From Labia minor (Eukaryota; Arthropoda; Insecta; Dermaptera; Spongiphoridae), in NCBI GenBank assembly GCA_963082975.1, contig OY720347.1, forward strand, positions 13,622,225 through 13,686,224: a DNA stretch of 64,000 bases, read 5' to 3'. Positions 58,832 to 64,000 of this stretch are shown here, piece by piece. The position numbers and the translations under genes were made by a program. Every line of letters starts with the position of its first letter. The stretch's first letter is position 1. The notes under the pieces are model-generated. The model was not told the DNA's origin and did no database searches. It saw only the letters and a list, made by a program, of their open reading frames with translations.

Positions 58832-59762
58832 TAGGTTGGGGAAAAAGAAATCCATTATTTTTACGTGAACTTCAAGACTTTATTTAACATGTTTTGCATT
58901 GTCCGATTTAGGTCAAATATGCACCATTTTGTTCTATAATTTGTTGCCATTTTAATGGTAGCTTCATTATGCCTCTCTCATAAAAGTCTTGGTCCTTATT
59001 AGCAAAAAACTCCAGCAATTGATTTTCACACTCTTCCCTTGATGCCAATTTCTTATCACTAAAACACGCTTTGACCACGATCGCTTTCGCATAATGTTGT
59101 CGTATGTGACCCATTTCTCATCCCCAGTCACCATCCGTTTAAGAAATGGGTTGATTTCATTACGTTTGGCCAAGGCTTCGCAGATGGAAATTCGATCCAT
59201 CATGTTTTTTGGTGTTAATTGGTGTGGCACCCAAACATCAAGCTTTTTTTTAAACCCAGCTTTGTGCAAATGGTTTAAAACTGTTTTTTGGTCGATCTTT
59301 AACTCCTGGGCGATGCTACGACTACTAACATGCCGGTCCACTTCGATGATTTCAGTGACTTTGTCGACATTTTCGACGACGGGCCTGCCTGTGCGAGGGG
59401 CATCCTTAACGTCAAAAATACCCGAACGGAATAGACGAAACCAAAATTGCGCGTAATTAGCTGTTACAGTATCGGGACCATAAACACTATTCACATTTTC
59501 AGCCGCCTGACTTGCATTTTCGCCCTTATCAAAGAAAAACTGTAAAATGTACCGAATTTTCTCTTTGTTGACTTCCATCTTTAACGCCGTGTAACTCAGA
59601 ACTGAATGGACAAAACAAAAAACTGCAAACGAATTCTTTTAGTGCGAACTGTTACCTTGACAACGAGCATAAATTTGAAATTGTTTGATTGATAATTTAC
59701 GAGATATCGATCACTACAGCCATCTACCGAAAAAATAATGGATTTCTTTTTCCCCAACCTAA
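58832..59762 (-). mobile_element. mariner (cecropia-like) with large internal deletion
   Basis: The termini AGGTTGGGGAAAAAGAAATC and its inverse match over about 30 bp, with TA-rich flanks. On the minus strand the transposase starts at 59578 (MEVNKEKIRYILQFFFDKG) and reads cleanly through both helix-turn-helix domains and the first catalytic Asp (VTGDEKWVTYDN) to RKRSWSKR. It then jumps to SDKKLASREECENQLLEF and ends GAYLT at about 58914. The second and third catalytic Asp are deleted. Of the mariners here it is the best preserved. Confidence 0.92.
58914..59578 (-). pseudogene. mariner transposase lacking its catalytic centre
   Basis: About 170 N-terminal residues are uninterrupted: the DNA-binding domain, the linker with TPKNMMDRISICEAL and the DEKW region. 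The C-terminal 55-60 residues follow in another frame. The long intact DNA-binding half could still make a peptide that binds mariner ends; that is only a possibility. Confidence 0.88.
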
Positions 59763-60284
59763 TATTACCATATTATATATTATGGATTAGTTAGTTAATT
59801 ATAATTCTATTAAAGATTAAGAAACCTGAGTTCAAATCATATAAGTTATTATTATTATTATTATTTATATCCAAATAAAATGTGTTAGATTATTAGATCT
59901 ACCCTTCAAAAAAAAAGTAGCTTAATTATGACTAAATGTATGTAAATGTGGATTATCTATTTATGAATACGATAGGAAAAAAAATTATATTTTATTATTT
60001 AATTATTTTTCTTTAATAGCTTAGTCATTTAATTTAGTTGTTGCCGTATGGTCGGGAAAAGGCAACGCATTCCTTTGCAGCTTTTCTTTAATTAAAAGGA
60101 ATTAAGAAAATACTATAAGAGTGCCGTTAAAATTTAATTAAGCATATAGCCCAAAAATATTTAAAAGGATTTAAAACAAAAATTAAAATTAGCAAATGAA
60201 ATGAAATGGAAAATTCATACATTAGAATTGTTCTTTTTTTATGTCTTAATTGATTAATTAAAGTTTTTAATTTTTTTATGTTTT

Positions 60285-60764
60285 ACGAGGACAGGTCAAT
60301 AAGACCGTGACTTTTTGAATGAACAATTATTTTATTTTTCAAAGAAGTCTTCTTTGAGCTCTATTCACTTTGCCCAACGTTTCTCCAATATTTTTATCCC
60401 TTCCAAAAAATAAGATTTGTCGAGGACATCAAAATAGGTATTTGTTTGTGAGATTTCATCGTCGGAGTCAAATGTCTTTTTGGAAATAAGAAATAGTCAC
60501 TCGGGGCTAAACTCGGAGAATAGGGCGGATGACGAAGCAATTCGTATCCTAATTCATGGATTTTCATGGAATTTCACTTTTTTCCATTTTCTTCTTCAAT
60601 CACAAGATAGTCTGCTATTAATGGATGTAAAACAAAAACTAAAAGACCCAGCTGGTTAAATTTCGACATGAGTCAGCTGATGGTTGCCTGCTGACAGAAA
60701 CAGTGTTGCCATTTCATTTAAGAGACGTGAAATTCAAAAAACGGACTTATTGACCTGCCTTCGT
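60285..60764 (-). mobile_element. mariner remnant with TIRs, internally deleted
   Basis: The ends share CAGGTCAATAAG-[AT]-CCGT in inverted orientation (60290 and about 60741-60758). On the minus strand ELGYELLRHPPYSPSLAPSD and YFLFPKRH are visible, with the PSD aspartate kept. The N-terminal and middle parts are absent. Confidence 0.8.
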
Positions 60765-61542
60765 GTAAATTTTAATACAAATAATCAATCAAATGTAAAT
60801 TTAATATAGATTTTTAAATATTATGAGATATTATCATAATATTTAAACAGAAAAAAATTACAATAACCAACTATAATGTTTTAAAATATTCAAATATATT
60901 ATATACATATATAAATTAAGAATAAATTATTAACTTTTATTTTTATAATATGGATATATGAAACTAAATAAATTAGATTTAATACTAATATAAATATAAT
61001 TATCTTATTTTGAATCCGAATCTATTTTAGAACTTTAAGGCTAAAGGGAAAATATATTTTCTTATTAAGAATCCAATTAAAACAAACCCTTGGGTTCCAT
61101 TATTTTAATGAAAACAGATTATTTTATTATACATTTAATAGAATGTGTCTCAGTGTTAATCACTATGTTTGATTTTTCTTTCGGAGATAACTCTTGAGAA
61201 ACTATACAATTAATAATAATAATATGGATTAAAATATGTTAAAAGTAAAATAATTTAAAAATGGTTATCAATAAAATTTTAATTAAAATTAATATATTCT
61301 ATGAATTAATGATATAAGAAATTTTTAAGTTTGCTTTATAAAAATATCATATGTTGATTCAAAAAGTTTAAATTAAAAATACCAAGCTTGATAAAATTAT
61401 TATAAATAAATTAATTTCAAATTGATTAAATGATCAAAAGTTTTAAAAAAACGAAATTGGGGGGTTGGAGGATTTAGAATGATAAAAGTGTTATTCTTTT
61501 CAGAGTTTTACATTTTATTGAAAGATCTTTAGTTAGTTATTT

Positions 61543-61857
61543 GGTAATTGTTTTGTCTAACCGATGTATGAAGGATTTTCATAAAACTTTACCATATTAA
61601 AATTATTTAATTAAGTAATTAATTTTTTAATCTTCTTATATCCATATCCATGCCGAACTTATAAAAACCCAAAATTAGTGGAGCCCTTTGGTGGTCAAAT
61701 AATAAAACATGGTAAATAGAATATCAATGAATTTATATGTGTAAACTTTAATACTGCCATATACTGCTTAAGGAAAGTTTGTTTTGAATCAAAAAAGGAA
61801 TCTACTGGTAAAGTTCTATCAAAATCCATCATACATCGGTTAGACTAAACAATTACC
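61543..61857. mobile_element. TIR repeat, family E copy 3, short form with both ends
   Basis: GGTAATTGTTTTGTCTAACC at the left and GGTTAGACTAAACAATTACC at the right face each other, each continuing for about 50 bp (ending in AAACTTTACCA / TGGTAAAGTT). The middle holds GAGCCCTTTGGTGGTCAAAT. This copy defines both ends of family E. Confidence 0.78.
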
Positions 61858-62543
61858 ATAAAAATTATTTTAAAAAAATTGTTAATATATATAATTACCT
61901 TATACTATGTATTATTTATTGCCTTTAGGAAAATGTAATACAGGTAATATATATACAATACAATATAAATAAATAATATCAAATAAAAAAAAAAATTAAT
62001 ATATAAATGATAAAATGGATTAAATTATCCAAAGGGCTAACCATAAGCCTCTCTCTTGTTTGCCATAAGGTTTCTACTGCAGGCTATTATCATTGGTTAT
62101 TATTTCAAATGAATCCATAGCTTGATTGTATTATGTAAAATAATATACTAAATAAATTTAAATGAAAAAAAAAATATAATTAAATAAATTCAACTATTGT
62201 TCAATTTGTATAAAAGGTTTTTGTTTCTTAGTCCATTAAGATTTATTTTTACTTCACAACCCACGCTTTTGTTTTATTTTGATTGATTCACTTAACCTTT
62301 CTTTGCTCCACATTCCCTTCCCCCCCCCCCTTTCCATTTATTTATTTTTTCCTTCTATTTTGCATTTTATTCTTTTTTTTCCTCACTTTTTATTGAATAT
62401 AAATCGTCCAACTTGATCATTCGAGTAAATTGACACACATGGAATGTTTAATTTTATTGACGAGGGATGGTGTGGGTGGGAATAGTAGGCGAGATGAGTG
62501 CTTTCATCATGATTTTATATGTCGTTGTGAATTCTATTTACAG

Positions 62544-62712
62544 ACATTTATCGGTTGATGTTGAGTGACAAGAAGTACGGCCTTTCGGTGAATCTGATGG
62601 CCACTCGTGTAATGCCCTCGCTTCTGCCTCAGACTGTCAATCCGTCTTTAAATCTTGAGCAATTTACGAATTTGTTGGAGGTTCTCCAGGAGATGCTCGA
62701 TCACATAGACAG
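62544..62712 (+). CDS. SCYL2: SCYL2 exon h: helical repeat region, continues beyond the window
   Basis: The acceptor is CTATTTACAG and the donor GTCAGT at 62713. The exon is 169 nt: two bases completing Asn, 55 codons, then AG of the next codon. The peptide has IYRLMLSDKKYGLSVNLMA, RVMPSLLPQTVNPSLNLEQF and LLEVLQEMLDHID. The KK-x-G-[IL] and VLPHLIP-like/NLNL-x-QF patterns match the SCYL2 helical repeat near the end of the folded region. The next exon is not in the window. Confidence 0.93.
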
Positions 62713-63097
62713 GTCAGTAACATTTTTTTTTCTTTCTATTTGAAAGCAAATACATCCTTCAAATAAATTTTAATATATTATAAAAAATATTTACTTACTT
62801 ATAATTAAAATAAATTTAAAATTTTATTCTCACAATTACATAACGTTAATTAATACCTAATTTAACATAATTTTAAAATCATTATTAGCTTTACTTTTCT
62901 AAATTTATATTCTCTCTCTCTCTATATATATATATATAGGTATATATATATATATAATCCTAAAAAAGAATATCAAAATTTTAAAAAATCTATCTCATTA
63001 GAACTAATCTTGATTAAGAAAACAAAAATATTTTTCTAAATTTTCAAAAAATTTCTACAATTAAATTATTAAAATGCCCATAGTGCAATGTAAATAA

Positions 63098-63165
63098 TAT
63101 TCAACAGGCGTACGGTACTTGATAAAGACTGCAGAATAAGCAGTTGAAACGTTGTACATTTATTT
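63098..63165 (+). repeat. Penelope-like tail motif, hammerhead-like fold
   Basis: TATTCAACAGGCGTA is followed by CTTGATAAAGACTGC, AGAATAA and GCAGTTGAAACGTTG. The CTGC/GCAG stem closed by GAAACG resembles the GAAAC side of hammerhead ribozymes found in Penelope-like elements, but the CTGATGA core is imperfect (CTTGATAAAGA). The 15-mer at its start recurs at 13001-13015. Confidence 0.4.
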
Positions 63166-63721
63166 TACTAAATAAATAGATTATACAAATATGGGGTGTA
63201 TTAATAAAAATCCCTTTAATATTCTTAAAAACCACAAAAGTTTTAATAAATATATTCGTGAATATATTCAACAAATTTTAACTACAAACTAGTCATGATT
63301 ATTTGTTAAAAAATAATTGTTTATCTTACTATTTTACTTACTATTTTCTTGAAATTTCGATTAAAAAAAAAATAATTTTTTTTATTTCATATTTTCATAA
63401 ATTCTTTCTTATTATTTAAAATTAATAAATTAATTTTTAAAGAGTAGAGTTTAAATGAAACTTATTTTCTATTGTATTATTAATAACAGCATTTCTCTCT
63501 AAACTAGATTTAATATTTTATCTTATTTTATTTTTTTTTTAAATATGTTTTTTTTTATTAAAAATTGTTATATATTATATATATTTAGGAAATTTCGAAA
63601 TTAAAATGTTCTTTTGTTCCACTTCTAGTAATAAACAATAAATGTATTTGCCACATTTTATTTCAATCCAATGATTCGTATCCATTTTTACTTTCACTTA
63701 CCTATATATATATAAAATATA

Positions 63722-64000
63722 TAGTAAGGGGAAGTATTGCGATCGTGCAAAAATTCGATTTTGAGTTTTCAACGGAAATACACGTTTTGAGGTCCCCTGA
63801 GTCCAACAAACATGCGGGACGCAAAATGGTCTGTGTGTGTGTGTGTATGTGATCACTCTAGCTCAGAAACGACAAACTGTCCGAAACTGAAACTCCGAAT
63901 TTAGAATAGGTATGTTACAGCAACTTTTTCGTTAAAATCAGTTGACCGGAAGTGCCACTTTACATCATTGATTTTACACTTTTTTGCGGTTTTCTCCAAA
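63722..64000 (+). mobile_element. Helentron-like element, 5' part, runs out of the window
   Basis: It contains GGGGAAGTATTGCGATCGTG, TTTTGAGGTCCCCTGAGTCC, a GT microsatellite and ATCACTCTAGCTCAGAAACG, and GACCGGAAGTGCCACTTTAC. The order matches the 5' half of families A and B, closer to B. A clear 5' terminal repeat is not visible. Confidence 0.6.

Larger units (their letters stand above)
49067..62543 (+). other. SCYL2 intron 7 (13.5 kb): what it holds
   Basis: The elements listed separately are an unidentified mixed-composition stretch at 50085-50640, a DUF4817-type transposon at 50660-51414, Helentron-like A5 at 52868, the nested group at 53749-55207, a LINE remnant at 55212, a hAT MITE at 56309, an inverted repeat at 57698, family E at 57850 and 61543, and mariners at 58832 and 60285. 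A scrap of the LINE 3' end lies at about 49803-49845. (TAG)n lies at about 55890-55920. Stretches 49100-49800, 51415-52865, 53130-53740, 55400-56300, 56584-57350, 58325-58830, 59763-60284, 60765-61540 and 61860-62543 show nothing nameable. Confidence 0.75.
1..62712 (+). other. SCYL2: SCYL2 gene, internal part (8 exons seen, both ends outside the window)
   Basis: Eight exons on the + strand join in one frame (phases 1, 0, 2, 0, 2, 0, 1, 2 at the exon ends) to give about 402 residues. Their order and spacing match animal SCYL2: APE motif, SD-M-F-SLG (subdomain IX), an R-PT motif (subdomain XI), then helical repeats with recurring VLP/ILP turns. SCYL2 is a cytoplasmic, membrane-associated pseudokinase that binds clathrin and adaptors and acts in endosome/trans-Golgi traffic; that is family knowledge. 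The pseudokinase N-lobe and the C-terminal clathrin-binding tail are not in the window. Introns measure 17674, 660, 7482, 16231, 149, 5829 and 13477 nt. No exon contains a stop or frameshift, so the gene looks functional. SCYL1/SCYL3 are less likely because the segments after the kinase domain align best, from memory, to SCYL2. Confidence 0.9.
62713..64000 (+). other. SCYL2 intron 8, 5' part
   Basis: The intron starts with the donor GTCAGT and runs out of the window. It holds a Penelope-like/hammerhead-like motif near 63098-63165 and the start of a Helentron-like element at 63722. The rest (62713-63090, 63170-63720) is AT-rich low-complexity sequence, with CT and TA microsatellites near 62912-62960. 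Confidence 0.75.

Overview
The window is a piece of an arthropod-like nuclear genome. It is very AT-rich, has GT-AG spliceosomal introns of up to about 17.7 kb, and is full of degraded animal transposons: mariner/IS630-Tc1 relatives, hAT-type MITEs, R1-like and other non-LTR LINEs, a tRNA-derived SINE and Helentron-like elements. The transposon types (DD34D mariners, DUF4817-type transposons, an R1-like LINE) fit an insect or another arthropod. I cannot name the species from sequence alone.

One host gene spans the whole window on the + strand: an internal part of SCYL2 (SCY1-like pseudokinase 2, also called CVAK104). I could join eight exons with consistent splice phases: 1-96, 17771-17916, 18577-18710, 26193-26307, 42539-42684, 42834-42987, 48817-49066 and 62544-62712. 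Together they give 1,210 nt, about 402 residues. They run from just before the APE motif of the pseudokinase C-lobe, through the end of the kinase fold, into the alpha-helical HEAT-like repeat region. The first exons (N-lobe, DFG region) and the C-terminal clathrin-binding tail lie outside. No other host gene is convincing; almost every other open reading frame is transposon debris or chance.

The rest is intron, about 98% of the window. Intron 1 (97-17770) holds a deleted mariner, two perfect adjacent hairpins, a SINE with target-site duplications, three Helentron-like elements (family A) and a deleted DUF4817-type transposon. Intron 3 holds a LINE 3' end, a hAT-like MITE and a foldback-like structure made of inverted minisatellite arrays. 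Intron 4 holds nested elements (a Helentron-like element inside a hAT-like MITE), two mariner deletion derivatives, a second SINE copy and an R1-like LINE. Intron 6 holds a LINE 3' end, an 18S rRNA fragment and a mariner/Helentron-like junction. Intron 7 holds a three-layer nest (hAT MITE containing Helentron-like family B containing family C), a clean second copy of the same hAT MITE that serves as an empty-site reference, and two more mariner derivatives.

The most interesting structure is a set of three Helentron-like (HINE/DINE-1-like) families, A, B and C. They differ in sequence but share one design: a 5' subterminal repeat, an inverted copy of that repeat near the 3' end, a spacer of 4 nt, a 5-6 bp hairpin, and a CTTAT-type end. 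The subterminal repeat changes at both ends together between families. A second point is the SCYL2 exon ending at 49066, which has two overlapping GTAAGT donors 4 nt apart; use of the upstream one would give an immediate stop codon.
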